64,000 nucleotides of DNA from Nyssa sinensis (Eukaryota; Streptophyta; Magnoliopsida; Cornales; Nyssaceae), in assembly GCA_008638375.1 (NCBI GenBank), contig CM018046.1:45357206-45421205 (forward strand), given 5' to 3'. Under the pieces are notes generated by a model, which saw only the letters and a program-made list of their open reading frames with translations, was not told where the DNA came from and made no database searches. Numbering within the stretch: position 1 is the stretch's first letter; each line of letters starts with the position of its first letter. The position numbers and the translations under genes were made by a program. Below, one piece after another: positions 44,201 to 57,257 of this stretch.

Positions 44201-47200
44201 GAAGAAGAAGGAGGAGGAGGAAAAAGTGTTCCAAAAAATAGGGTAGAATGAACCGACTCTCATTTGTACATCCTTTTGTACTTGTATTATTATAAATAGA
44301 GACTTATCAAAAAAACTATTATAAATAGAGAATTACAAGAATGTCATCATTAACATTCTAGATATTCTAACACTATTCGCTTTCACACCAAGTTCCATGT
44401 CATCAAAGCAGAGACCACCAACCATTCTTCTCCTCAACATAACTTGGATCCAATGGTTCACCTTGACTCTATCCAGCCATCATCAGTGTGCAAAGGACAT
44501 TGTCAATAATAAGGTCGTTACCATCCAGGCCTTTCTTGGTCAAGGCACGATGCATGCTATGGTGACTGTTTTGTGCACCTAATTCGCTAATGAAGATGAG
44601 GTTTCTTCCTAATCCATATTGTCAACTCCAATTCCCAAGTGTGAAGATGCTCAAAGGGAGAACTTTCCACATAAAACGGAAGGAAACAAGAGAGAAGTTG
44701 GCAAGGCCAACCCAAAGTTGTGTGATTCCATCTCCCTAATGGGAATGTAGTATACCATTTATGATGGCCAAGGGTCAATGGTGTTGGTGGCTGATGATGA
44801 GGCCAACCCCCAATTGTAATACTGCAATGCAGATCTAGAGCAAGTAATTCAAGAGGTCAAGCTTGTGCCCGAATGTTTACAGCCTACGGGATTTAGGGAA
44901 AGCTAACCTTGCCTTAGAGGCGGAAGCACCTCAACTAGTTTTCCTTTGCATAAACCTTCTGACTTCATAAAAGGAGGCTCTGGCTCTCCTCTCCCTCCTT
45001 GAGAATACTCAAATGTCTTTCCATGGACCTAATCGCAAATGCTTGGATTGACCCAAAGGTCACTTTGCTTTGGCTTAACTTATCCCTTGTGACAATCCCT
45101 ATCAATCAAGGTTGCAAGTATTCAGGCTAGAATTGGAACTTCATATTTTGGTAGAAATTGAGAAATTGTTAGAAGCAGGTTTCATCAAGTCTATAAAACA
45201 CTCAACTTGGCTAGCCAATGTGATCACAAACAAAACGAAGAATCCTAGTTTAAGGTGTGAGTGGGATTTCACGATCTTAATAAAGCATGCTCGAAGGATG
45301 GCCTACTTTGCATAATGTGGATACCCTCATTGATGATGTTGTGAAGACTGCTTAATGAATCCAATTAACAATTTTTTCTACACAATCATGTCATTTGGCC
45401 TACAAAATGGAGGAGTTGCCTATCGGAGGGTCATGAAATTTGTTTTTCATGATATGGTTATTTATGCTTCACAAAAACTTGGAGTTTTATATTGATGATA
45501 TGGTCATCAAGCAGACCACAGAAGGTCATCACCTTGCATGCAGGAGATACAATTTGAGGATGAACCCCCTTAAATGTGCTTTTAGGATAACTACGGGGCA
45601 AGTTCTTTGGTTACGTTGTAGATTGCCACAGACTTGACCCTAATACTGCCAAGATTACTGCGGTTGGGGTTATGTCACCAGCAGCTCAAAAACAACTCAA
45701 AAGCTTCATGGACAAGGTTTCCGATATGGGGAGATTTAAACCAGCCCTTGCAGATATCACATAGCCAGTTAGCCTTTTAGCTCTCTTTTGAAAGGCAAAG
45801 CTCTGTTCAAGTAGCAAGAAGAGCATCAAAGGGCATTTGAAGCCACAAAGGAGGCCTTGGTCTCTCCTTTGACGAAGACAACACCATAGTTTGGCAAGCC
45901 TTTGATCTTTGAAGTCTCCACTCCTATGTCTTTTAGAGCTTTACTTACACAAGAAGTAGATGGGTAGGAAAAGCTGGTCTACGAAATCAGTAGGATCATA
46001 AGAGGGACAAATGTGAGGTACTCACCATGGGAATGGGAAAGACATTGCTTGGCCCTAGTTTTGTAGCATAAAAGCTCAAACACTATTTGGTGGCTTACAA
46101 CTTGCTATTGGTTACTAGGTGAGCGTAATTTGATACTTGCTTGTCAAGCCCATCTTGTTAGGAAAAAGAACAAGGTGGTTGTTGTCCATTATAGGTTTTG
46201 ATATTTTCGTGTAAGTCTCTATGAAGCACATACACTCTATTTTGGCTCATGTATCAGTTAGACACGTTTGGGACACAGATATGTTCGGACACGTGTTGGA
46301 CATGTGTCAGACACACGAGGAAAGAGTGTCCAATTTTTTTTTTCTAGATTTCCAAACACATCTTAAACATGTTAGGGTGACGTTACGACACATTTTAGAA
46401 TTTTATTTTAACTTTTCACTTTTTCTCCTCTTATTATCTATTTTGTTTTTTCAGGTTATATATATATATATATATATAGATTTCCTATAGTAGTTAGAAG
46501 TTTTTTTTTTTTGAGACATATGTTATGGAAGTTGATGATTAGATGAAGTTCTTGAATTTTTTTAATGACCTTGTTATCCTGATGTCAAAATAATATTGTT
46601 GTGATTTGTGTGTTCTTGTGCTAATATTAATTAAATTAATGTTGGGTTTTTATTATAGTCATATAAAAAATATATTCAAAGTGTCTCTGATGTATTTGTG
46701 TCTACTTTTTTGAAAAATCCCGTGTCCGCATGTTAATGTCATATCATATCCATGCCCCGTGTCCATGTCCGTGTTTCTTAGGTAAGTCTTAAATCCATCA
46801 AAAGTTAGATCATAAGCAAATTTTCTCGTACACTTTCCAAGTGGTGAATATGAACCCCGGACTAAAGAACTTTTTGAAGACGAATTTAAGTATGCCTTGT
46901 AGAGGATATGATGGAACCTGGAGTCCAAGCTTTGATGGCTCTTCCACTTCCTCTGCAGGAGGATGAGGGATTTTCATCACCTTGGGGTTAAGGACAGAAG
47001 ATCAATCTTTCATACAACTTGTATGTCAATTGCTCCAACAACGAGGCTTAATATTTTGGGATCAGTGGCTGCACACAACACAGGAATTACCACCCTTTGT
47101 AAAAAGGGAGATTCCAATCTAGTGATCAAGTGGACTTTTGGAGAATATGCTATTAAGGAAACAACTTTGGTAGCTTACGGAATCATTGTGCAGTGCTTCA

Positions 47201-48944
47201 TTGAAAGTTCAACAAGGTCACAATTGAGCTTGCCCTAATGTCATTAAACAGGCACCCAGATGCCCTGGCTACCAATTTCTTGCACTTTGCCATGAGCCTG
47301 TCCACCTGCTTTAGTTGATGAGCCTGTCCAAAAACCAGCTAGGTGGATTTCACAGGCAGCATATACTGAACTTCATAATTCCAGAGACTCTAATTATAGT
47401 TTTTAATTACAGTCAAACAAGAAATGCTTTTGACTTTTTCTAGAAAACGGCAGCCAAATTCATTACTTTTTTAGGGGAAATTTTTTTCCTGCTGTTAAAT
47501 TCTATGGTTTATGATTTTTGTTATACACTTTCAATTGAATTGTGTTTCTTGTATGATTGCATGTTCGTTGGTTTTAATCACTGTTAAGATTGAGTCAGAG
47601 TGTAAGCAATACGCAGCGATTTGTTTTCTTCTTTCTTGGTATGATGTGAACAACTAGTATCTGACTAGTGATTGCCGTTCCCTTTTGAGATTTATACATG
47701 CAAATCTATAGAAACCAAATTGCAAAGTGACTAGTTGCAGGTTAAACAGTTCTTTCTGGACAACCTGGACAGTCCATAATGCAAAAGCTTTATTAAAATT
47801 AACAAAAAAATCAAAGTAGAAAAAACAGTACAGGATATAGGTATGAATATTTGATAGAAGTTTATATTTGATTAACGTTCAAAATAATGTTACCTGGAAT
47901 GGAGAGTTTTTGCTATGGGAGTGTGGTATATCACAATCTAGAAAAAAATTGTGTGGTAGTCTTGTAGAGCTCTTATGGTAGGAAGCTATGACTTTTAATC
48001 ATCTCCTTCAACTCTCCTCGATCATAAGGTTGTTATTCACATTTTTTCTCTTGTTGTTCTTGAGAGAGAGAGAGAGAGAGAGCCTGTGTTTGTTGGAAAC
48101 ATCATAAATATATGAGTGATATATGAGCTTTTCAACTTGCAGGTGCTCTGACAGGAAAGTACACACCCGAAAATCCTCCTACTGGTCCTCGAGGACGGAT
48201 TTACACCCCTGAATTCCTAACGAGGGTAAGACCCCGGAGATATAGGACATCCTTTTATTCTGTGTTTCCTTCTCAATTGCTACAGTATTTTTTGTGTTGT
48301 GCAGCTCCAACCTCTGATCAACAGAATCAAGCAGATAGGACAGAACTACAGTAAATCTCCCACACAGGTTCATTCTCATTTTTTCACCAGCATGTTTGAT
48401 GTAATAAAATTAGCTAATAAATCTAGGATCTGCTTTCCCTATTTCAAATTTAACAAAAGTCAGATGGTAAAGACACTCCTATCTAGCATTTTTATGTCAG
48501 ACAAACGAGCACGAGTGTTGAAAAATTTATGTGCTAGTTGCATGTCATAGTTCATTTTGCTCGGAGACCTGTTGTTTACCATTCATACATGGATTCGTGT
48601 GTCGGTTCCATAGTTAAATGCACACAGTAGTCCTACATTGGATCATAATGCTCAAGTAAGCCAGTCTAGCAGTCACCACATTTCTTGTTGGCTACGACAT
48701 GGTAACGTGACTGATCGTTCAAGCAATGATACTGAAATAGACTGGTTCCCCTCCACAGGTGGTCCTCAACTGGTTAATAGCGCAGGAGAATGTTATCCCC
48801 ATCCCAGGGGCGAAAAACGGCGAACAGGCCAAAGAGTTTGCAGGGGCACTCGGGTGGAGACTCACGAAAGAAGAGATTAATGAGCTGCGATCATTGGCAT
48901 CAGAGACGAAGCCCGTTATAGGTTTCCCGGTAGAAAACTTGTAA
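41237..48944 (+). CDS. Plastid-type aldo-keto reductase, ten exons, intact
   Basis: NAD(P)H-dependent aldo-keto reductase resembling Arabidopsis At1g06690 (plastid protein, substrate unsettled). Exons: 41237-41447, 42604-42695, 42787-42827, 42954-43118, 43214-43236, 43360-43431, 43651-43818, 48143-48225, 48305-48367, 48759-48944. All are GT-AG and phases agree, giving 367 residues. The first about 30 residues ([20 protein letters not shown]) look like a chloroplast transit peptide. The AKR tetrad is present: D93 and Y98 (FFDTAEVYG), K134 (ATKFAALPW) and H169 (LYQLHW). SNQVNYSL and IPIPGAKN are cofactor and barrel blocks. The fifth exon has only 23 nt. Intron 7 (43819-48142) is swollen by transposons; the other introns are 79-1,156 nt. 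No breaks are seen. Confidence 0.93.
44143..44372 (-). mobile_element. LTR fragment with primer-binding-site-like motif
   Basis: On the minus strand a segment starting TGTTAGAATATCTAG (from 44372) ends near ATTCCAAC (about 44,158). It is followed by TTGGTATCAAAGC, very like the initiator-tRNA primer-binding site of plant copia and miniature LTR elements. A short tandem repeat (ATTATAAATAGAGA) lies inside. The rest of the element is not recognisable. Confidence 0.45.
44820..47310 (+). mobile_element. Decayed Ty3/gypsy polyprotein (RT-RNase H), interrupted
   Basis: Broken frames carry gypsy-type words in order. Reverse-transcriptase entry is [20 protein letters not shown] (about 45,150-45,210) and the palm motif is YIDDMVIK (about 45,490), replacing Yx[13 protein letters not shown] is at about 45,555 and the connection region ([11 protein letters not shown]) near 45,685. 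An RNase H part (GDSNLVI...GEY, then [10 protein letters not shown]) runs at about 47,110-47,280. Many stops and frame changes make it dead. LTR ends were not found. A hAT-like element (46,219-46,781) is inserted in it. Everything lies in intron 7 of the aldo-keto reductase gene. Confidence 0.8.
46219..46781. mobile_element. hAT-like miniature element, copy 3, 8-bp TSD
   Basis: Flanked exactly by GTAAGTCT at 46211-46218 and 46782-46789. It begins CTATGAAGCACATACACTC and ends, inverted, CTAAGAAACACGGACATGGA. Subterminal GACACG/CGTGTC words and a TATTTTGGCTCATG block are shared with copy 1 (20,950-21,669). No transposase; 563 bp. It is nested in gypsy sequence. Confidence 0.85.
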
Positions 48945-50339
48945 ATTAAAAACAAGCATTAGCACACACAGTTTTTTATGTACATTTTGCAAAAAATACA
49001 CATCTCTGTATCATTGAACAAATACTGTGGCTAGAGTCAAAATTATGCATGTCCACAAATAATATACATCTTTTTGCTTGGATGTTGTAGTTGAATGATT
49101 TGCACAAGCATTTGATTTGGATTCTAAAGTCCTGCATATTTTACTATGTTGTCAAACTATGCTTTTCAATGGCAAAGCAATTGTAAAAGTTGCAAGATTA
49201 GTTGAAATCTGGAGGGCCCGAGCTAATCACCGTATTATATGCTTTACCGACCTTAGAATAAGGAAACCGAGTTCGATATGAAATTGTTATTTACGGATAT
49301 TTTTCAATTCCTATTCTTATGGTGAACAGAGCTTAATACAGCAATTATTATTTTCGGATATCATCAAATTCTTATTCTTACGATTCTGAATCTTAATCAA
49401 TTTAGAAAATTTACAGCCTATAAATAAAATTCTAACATGCGTTTTTAAATTACAGTAAATTAATTCTTTTCAATTACAGTCTTTTTTTTTTTTTTTTATT
49501 TTACTAACTTTATTATCGGAATAATTATTGTTAGAGCTAACCCGGATGGTCCTCTAATTTTTGAGTTCTTGACAAGAGAAAGTTCCAAGTGCAACATCAA
49601 AATCTTTGTATTGTATGTGAATCAGTTAAATTGAGAGTTGTGAGGCAATCTTGTTACTGAAGAGATTGATTATATAAAAAAAAAAAAAAACTTCATTATC
49701 TTGTTAGCCTCTTTGGTTGTTCTGGTTTTATCCATTCATTTTAGCTTATGAGATTCCATTATATAGATGTGAAAAGATACTTCATTTTTATTGTCGGGAT
49801 TGCATGCCCTTCAAACAGGATTTTATTTTTGATTTTTTGATTTAATAAAAATAATTTCTTTAAATTGCATACATATTTTGGAGTAAATTTTTTAAATTGA
49901 TAAAATTTATGAGATGAATTTGGTATTCATGAATAATTTAGGTGCGTTGAATGAAACTTGTGTACATGAAATATAAATTATTAGTCATTATAATATGAAA
50001 TTTAGTTCACATTCGATCAAATAAATATTTATTTTCTTATACTAATTTGTGTTCCTTATTATTTGAATTGTAGCCACTCACATCCTGACAGAAGGGACAC
50101 GTGTCTGAAAGATTGATTTGTTTAGACGGTCTTTTAGACGCATACAGACAATTAAGCTACTGAAAATTTAATTTTGTTATTAAATTAAATTAAGGGTCAT
50201 ATATATATATATATATATATAGATGTTGTAAGATGTTATATAACCTAAAGTTTTTTTTTTTTTGTGTTGAGTTTACACCTGTTTTTTTAATGTTCTTTTT
50301 CTAATATCATCTAATACAATATCTTTTAAAATATTAAAA
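48945..50339. other. 3' UTR of the reductase gene and intergenic DNA
   Basis: The 3' UTR probably ends within a few hundred bases. TA microsatellite at about 50,199-50,221. No further gene recognised. Confidence 0.4.
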
Positions 50340-51660
50340 AAATTATCAAACCAAATAACATTATACATTTTTGTATAAGCTTTATTTGCTGACTAATGAG
50401 CAGTAGAGTTTGTCTTTCTGTACACATATTTAAAACTAACTTGAAGATTTTTTTCCTTAATAATATTTACACAATTCATCAAAATACTATAGAGTTTTCA
50501 AGGCCATCTTTCATTTCTTAATAAACAATCAATAATAGTTTTGGAGTCTCCTTTAATCACAAACTTTTTACCATCTTGTACATCAATTCGTAGGCAAACC
50601 TTCTCGAAGAACTAGAGCCTCTAACTGAGGAACTAAATAATTACCATTATACCAATTTGATAATGTCCTAACAAATTTCACCTGTCTCGTTTTAGAAAAT
50701 AGCACCAACTCCTCTCGATAAATTATTTCTTTTTCTAGATACATCAAAGTTTAACTTTTTCATTCCTATTGGTGTAATCCATCTAACAAATCTCACTTAT
50801 TTACTTCTCGTCCTAGCATACCAATTGGAGCTTATTCACTCCTTAATCATAAAAATAATCCTTAAACATATTAGTTGTTTTTTCAATGACTTGAAAATGA
50901 TTAAGTTTATCTTTTCTAAAAATTTTGTTATTCCTTTGGCACCAAATTTGCCACAGAATATTAACTATTTTTTCTCTATCTCTTCCATTTTTACGCTTAA
51001 ATTTATAGATTTTCTTTAACCACTCAACAATATTATCATCTCCCATAGTCGAACTTTCACATGCCCCTTAATTAAATTCCAAACATATCTAGCACCTTGA
51101 CATTGAAGGAATAAATGGTCTTGAGTCTCTATCTTATCTGGACATATATCACAATAAATATCTATATTGGTACCTCTTTTGTAGACAACCTATTTTTAAG
51201 AACTAACCATAAAAAAGATAAGATTTTAGGAGCACATCGTAATTTCTATATCCAAGCGAAATAAGTTTTCTTTTGTTGTAAATTTTGAATTCTATCTCTA
51301 CATCTCAAATTCTTAGCCAGTCTTGTAGCTGATTTTTGGGAGAACTATCCATTGGGCTTTAATACTCACACAAAGTATCCTCAACATAATAATATTAGCT
51401 AGAGTATGTCCTACCAGCTGTTGCAATTTTTCTAAGTTCAACGGCTTGTTCTCCAAAATACAATTACAAACTTTTAAGTACCAGTCAATTGCATCTCCTC
51501 TATAATTTTGTTTGTACTCGTAAAGAACGCGCTCAATAACCCATTTATCAACCCAAAATAAAATATTTCTTTCATTACCAAATGACCATCTAATTCCATC
51601 AATAAAAATATTTCTAACCTTTAAAATATTTTTTCATACCCAAAAATTATTAGATTAGAC
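50340..51660 (-). mobile_element. LINE remnant with zinc-binding and RNase H-like parts, antisense
   Basis: On the minus strand, from about 51,600: SFGNERNILFWVDKWV, a zinc-binding region, then ILWQIWCQRNNKIFR (about 50,950). An RNase H-like region follows, with KGDSKTIIDCLLRN (about 50,545) and FKYVYRKTNSTAH (about 50,425). This is the order of plant LINE-type elements with a C-terminal RNase H domain. Many stops; no intact ends. Confidence 0.7.
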
Positions 51661-52053
51661 TTATATTGTTAAAGAAATTGCTATTAGAAAGACATAACCT
51701 ATAGTTACAACTACAAAACATTCAAAATTTCAGTTGGTTGCAATGGTCCCAGCAATAGGTATTTGTATATGATTCCGGTAAGCCCCCATTAAAGCTTAGG
51801 CTCCACTAGAAACATGACACGCGTGTAACATGCATTTATGTATTGATATGTGAGAAAGAAAGAGGGGAGAGAAAAACGTGGTTGAGATTTGAGAAAGTGA
51901 TGGCTAACATAATTAGCTTTAAACAACAAAAAAACTGGGTCAAACCAATACAATAACTACCACACAAAACAAGTGGAAGATATGCATTTAGTTTGGAGAG
52001 ATATAGGAAGTTCATGATTCATAACTTAAACAATTCTACACACAATTTTCAAG
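51661..52053. other. Intergenic DNA upstream of small gene
   Basis: AT-rich; could hold the promoter of the next gene. No TATA box stands out. Confidence 0.3.
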
Positions 52054-52868
52054 ATGTCAGCAGAAGAAACAGCACTCCTCCAAGGACAAGACCAACCCAT
52101 GCAAGACTTCCCTGCGCATCCAAAACAGGTCTTTCTAATCATTTCCTTTCCTTTAACAATTTTCTTTTGGTATTGTTTGAAATCTTATTTACTTTACTAA
52201 AATTTATATGTGGAAGAAAGTTCAAAAATTTTTATTCCTTCCTCAGAAAACTTAGTCACATGAATTAAATATGTTATTATATCATCAATTATTTTAAAAT
52301 TTTAATTCATTGAACAATGAACTTACGAAGAGATGAAAATATACGAATGTACTGAAGAAACATGCACGAATCTTAAAGTTTAACATAATAACAAAAATGA
52401 ATACAAACTTTTTATCGAATGAATGAAAAGAGAGATTTGAATTCAGAACTTCTTATAATCAGAACTTTGATAGAATGTTAGATGATCGATTACTATAAAA
52501 ATTTAAGTTATTAATTAGTGAAGAAATCAATAATTTATATAAGTTATTTAAAAGAGAAAAGAAGTAATCAAAAAAATGTTATTTTATTTTATTTAAATTT
52601 TTAGGGTGTTGCTCAAGCCAGCCATGATCAGCTTTGTGATTTGATGCACCGGCAGCTGCAATACTATGATGAGGACTTGGAAGATGATCTTTTCAAGTTC
52701 AAGATTTCTGTTATCACAGGTTCAAGAGCACCAGCCCAGATGATAGCTCATATCTCAAATGGGTCAATTGAGGAAAAAACAAAGAAACGAGAAGAAACCT
52801 TCTTTGTAGCCCTCTTTCTTTTTATTTTTTGGAAGAACGATTCAAATGTGTGTATACACGCAACATGA
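52054..52868 (+). CDS. Small two-exon gene, unknown function (about 112 aa)
   Basis: Exon 1 is 52054-52128 (ATG, 25 codons, ends CCAAAACAG|GTCTTT). Exon 2 is 52605-52868 (after AAATTTTTAG; stop TGA 52866-52868), joined in phase 0. The N-terminus is MSAEETALLQGQDQPMQDFP and the middle DLMHRQLQYYDEDLEDDLFK is rich in charged and aromatic residues and probably helical. The last about 35 residues (after NGSIEEKTKKR) turn hydrophobic and look like intron or UTR read-through, so the true 3' end may be spliced further on. Clean splice sites and higher GC than the surroundings argue for a real gene, expressed or recently lost. I do not recognise the family. Confidence 0.45.
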
Positions 52869-53027
52869 CAAGAATTTAAACTTAGCTTTTTCAAAATTTT
52901 CAAACATGTCAGACTATCAATCTAAAAAAACCAATATTAAAACTCATCAAATTATTGAGTTCAAGGCCAAATGGCATGGCATCCTATTCACATGTCCTTT
53001 GTTTAGATATTATGATAATACAATTGT

Positions 53028-54165
53028 AGCAGACGATTAGTTAAAATGGTTAAGAGTAAAGCTTTGACTTGCCAAAGCATAATTTGGTGTTAATAATATA
53101 ATAATCCACCAAAGATTAGGGAGAAAAAGAATGATAATGATTGACAGAAGAAAGGGACTATTTTAATACCAAAATTTCACCTCAGCCTTTTTGTGTGTTA
53201 TAAATTTATAATCAATAATGGTATCCATACCCTATTTTTCTACCAAAAACATATACCTGCTGATATGGCTGCCTAATGAACAAACTACATCAGCAGGCTT
53301 AACTGGGAAAATTAGGGGAAGAAAATTTGATAGGAAATTTCTCTCAAGAGATAGAATTATTGGATAGAATGTTTGTGTATGGATAGCATTATTGGTGTTA
53401 TAATTGGTCATTCCGGAGTGCTGAGGTCACTTGCAACGGTTCGATACTCATTATGTAATTGATGCATTCAAATCACGCGTCTGTATTACGTTGGTGAGTT
53501 AATTACACGTACTGATCACAAAGCGAGTTATGACCATCCACAACTGACACTAAACTTTCTCTTAGGTATAAAAATGCCTAATATTGAGAGAGAATGCATG
53601 TTTTGTGTTTGTTTTTTTGTAATGGGAAAAAAAAAACTAACATATAGTGACAATTTTTTTTAAGACACGTACTTAGAGTATGAGAAAGTTCTTCTACTGA
53701 ATTTAAAACTAAATATTATCCTAATAACAATAAAGTATAACTCCTAACTAAAGCTAAATAATTAATAAATAAAAAGAAAAGGAAAAATAAAAAGAAGAGA
53801 GCAAAACCCACAATGTTTGTCTCCTATTAAACAAATATTTTCAGAATTTAAAATGAAACAATTGAAAAATTGGGGTAAACTATTAGTTTTTTCCAAAAAA
53901 AATGCAATGAAACAACAAAAGGCTGAGTTGTACTTTTTTTTCTAAAGAAAAAGGTAGTAAAATCTTATCCCACTAGATGATTAGTTAAATATGATTAAGA
54001 GCAAAACTACGTTTCGCCACAGCCTGATTTGATTAAGTAATAATCAACCAAAGGTTAGGGTGGAATAGAAACACAATGATTGATACACACACACACACAC
54101 ACATACTTTAGGATTGTTTAAAAGCCAAAATTTCACCTCAACCTTTTTTTGTCTACCCCAAGCGT
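53028..54165. repeat. Pair of diverged direct repeats, about 190 bp each
   Basis: Segment 53,028-53,215 resembles 53,978-54,165. Shared blocks include GATTAGTTAAAATGGTTAAG / GATTAGTTAAATATGATTAA, AATAATCCACCAAAGATTAG / AATAATCAACCAAAGGTTAG and CCAAAATTTCACCTCAGCCT / CCAAAATTTCACCTCAACCT. The second copy holds an extra CA microsatellite (54,086-54,103). Origin unknown; possibly two copies of one dispersed element. Confidence 0.7.
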
Positions 54166-55255
54166 GTGTGAACATTACCAGAGATAGCAATTTTGAAATC
54201 CAACTTTAGTTTGAATAAGTATTTATATTGTTTTTTTAAATAAAAAATTTATGAATACTCAATTTTGGGAATTTTTTATTTTATTTTATTTTTATTAAAA
54301 TAAATAAAATAAAATAAAATATAAATAAAAAGACACATTGTGACTTGATTGTTCAAACACACTAAAGAAAAAGGTGTTCACATCAATCTCACTCTAATCT
54401 TCCAACATTAGAAAAAGATGGGAGATATAGGAACAAAGAGAGCTGTGCCAGCATCACCATCTTTTTATGGCCCCTATTAAATATATTATCTGTTTTGGTG
54501 GTTAGATCTCCTTGTGGGTCCCATCTTAAGACACCCACTTTCTCTCTCACACACACTTTGTGTATCCACTTGCTTGTGCCCATCACAACTTGCTTCGACA
54601 TAATAATTGATTTAAAAGCCCTGTCACAACTTGCATGAAGTGAGGGAGTTGGATCACAAAATTATGGTTGCAAAAACATAAAATTAAAATTAAAAAAAAA
54701 AGCCTGTTAATTAGAAATTTTAATTTTTTAAAATATTTATAAAAAATAGTGATAAATTTTTTTTCAAAATTCTGAAGAATTTGCCACCATATAGATCGGG
54801 CGCTGCTACGCATATATAACAACTAATTTATAAGCCGAACGACAACAAATTTGAGTCAAATATCGAGTATTTTTTAAGTGAGAAAAGCAAAAAATTTAAT
54901 AACTACGAAGAAAGATTGCTTAACATCTGTTGATATCTTTTTGTTAAGATTCACAATTTGAAAGTTTTAATTTTAGATTTAATATTTTTAATTTTTATTA
55001 TATATGTTAAAAACAAATTAATATAATAGCTAAAGTTATTTTATCAATTAATAATACACATCAAATTAGTATTTTTTTAATATTATTAACTTAACAAGAG
55101 TTCATAAATTGGACACTTAGTTGTATGTTTTACTCGATATTTGACGCAAATGTAAAACATGACAAGTTTATACAATTTAATAACTGGATCAAAAATAATA
55201 AATATTATATAAAATTATTCAAGGGTGTAAAAGAACTATTCTTACCCAATATTAC

Positions 55256-55298
<43 letters not shown>

Positions 55299-55480
55299 AC
55301 AGTAGTGTAATGATGAGGATGAATATCATAGTAGTGAGAGGATGAAGATAATGTTGATGATGCAATTTTCCACTCGCAATACAAATCGGGAAAGTTGAGA
55401 ATGGAATCTTTGTGTGTGGGGGCGATGATGGATCCACGACTTTTTCTGAAAATAACTACAAGTAAAGATACATATTTCAG

Positions 55481-55513
<33 letters not shown>

Positions 55514-57050
55514 TTGATCAATTTAAAGGGAAAAACAATGATTTGTTTTCTCCTAACAAGTTTGAAAGATGACAGTGAAACATCATGGCCACTTTGAACA
55601 TAATATAAAGATTAAAACTAGGAGACAGCAAAGGTCCCTCTGCTTAAAAAATGATATTTTTCTACAGGAAAATATTTTTAGCCAACATAATCCACCTAAA
55701 GATGACATGTTCTCTTTTATCAATCAGCGTTAGAAGTGTTCTGATTGATATTCTTTTTTTTGCTCTTTTAAGGAAAAGTTGATAACGTAATGACAATATG
55801 ATTTAGTTGACTTGTATTATGCATGTGTTTTTTGATATATATATATATATATATATTCTCAAGTTAATAAATGGCAAGTTAATATGAATGTGAACGTATT
55901 TATATCTTTCATGTAACAATTCTAGAGCTTGGACATATTGTCATTATTCTTTATTTTTAAAAGTATGCAATTATAATTAAATTTGACTTGATTAAGTCTT
56001 TATAGAAGGGATTAATTCAGGGATACTGAATCTAACAAAACAATTATAAACTCAAATCAAGACTTTTCGAATGAATAAAGAAAGAAATTTTACAATTATT
56101 TTAATACAAATTTTCCTCACAAGTAAAACCTCTGAACTCAAACATTGAGAGTTGTTGGAGTCATTTCAAACTCCTCCACATACCCCCACTCATAGTGAAT
56201 GAGAGAGTGGGAGGCTTGTAGGGCCTCCCGCCAAAAAATAAATAAAAAAAATCACATACATTGTACAAATCTACCTATATACACTTCTTAAAAAATAGTG
56301 AGCAAGTGATATTGAGAAGAAACTAATAATGATTTTGCCTCTTGGTTGCATTTTCATTCTAGCATGAACATGATACATATAATACATTCCTGTTTACAAA
56401 GAACAATTGAACTAAAGATGTAATCAGATAGACTATTAATATTGTATATATAATCTTTACGGCCTCCAACATTTTGGTAGAAACCAACATATTTTCGCAT
56501 ATTATAATAACGGGATATTGGATTGGGAAAAAAAATATGGAAAAAATAACTATCAGAATAGGATGAACTTGTGAAAGAATGTCCATTTTCCTTCAAGAGA
56601 CTGGATTGATGAAGAATGAAAACAGCACAAGTAAACATATTAAATGAATGATGAGTCCATACAGATACAGGTCAAATCTCCATTCCTGAGGGACCATTAC
56701 AAGGTAACATGGTGTTGCAGACACATCAAATTCGAATATGGGCAGGTAGTTGGGTATCTTTAATTTTGAAGCCCCATTAGGCACCAAAGATCCGCGAATT
56801 AATAATTGGAGAGGTAAGAGCTGACATGAAAATTTTGATGAAGAATCGAGTGAGTTGACCTCCGGCTCGGGGAGTGAAAGTTAGCATTCCAAAGAAAGTC
56901 AGAAACATTCATATGTATAGTAGAACAGAAACAACCTTTTATTTTGCCCGTAAAGTGAATTCCATACAATATACTAAGATCACAAATTTTGTCTCCACAC
57001 TTGTATACAATTGGTAACACATGACTGAAACTGTCTCTATCATACTTACA
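54166..57050. other. Intergenic DNA with inverted TA/GT microsatellites
   Basis: At 55,255-55,298 a TA run passes into a GT run, and at 55,482-55,512 a CA run passes into a TA run. The two are reverse complements about 190 bp apart and could form a hairpin. Another TA run is at 55,836-55,857. The part above about 56,350 may already be 3' flank or UTR of the PIF gene. No gene recognised. Confidence 0.45.
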
Positions 57051-57257
57051 TATCAGGTTCATAACATGATTGGATGTATAAACAGAAGAAGCTACCCTTC
57101 ATCTATTAGCAGCAACTTATATCAGGGCAGCTGATAAGGAGGCTATAGATATAGTGAAAGCAAATATCATTCAATATATGTACTGCCAAGAACTGATGGC
57201 TTGCATCATCTTGCAAATGGCTATGTCTAATGGAGCAGTGGGGAGCATAAACACCAA

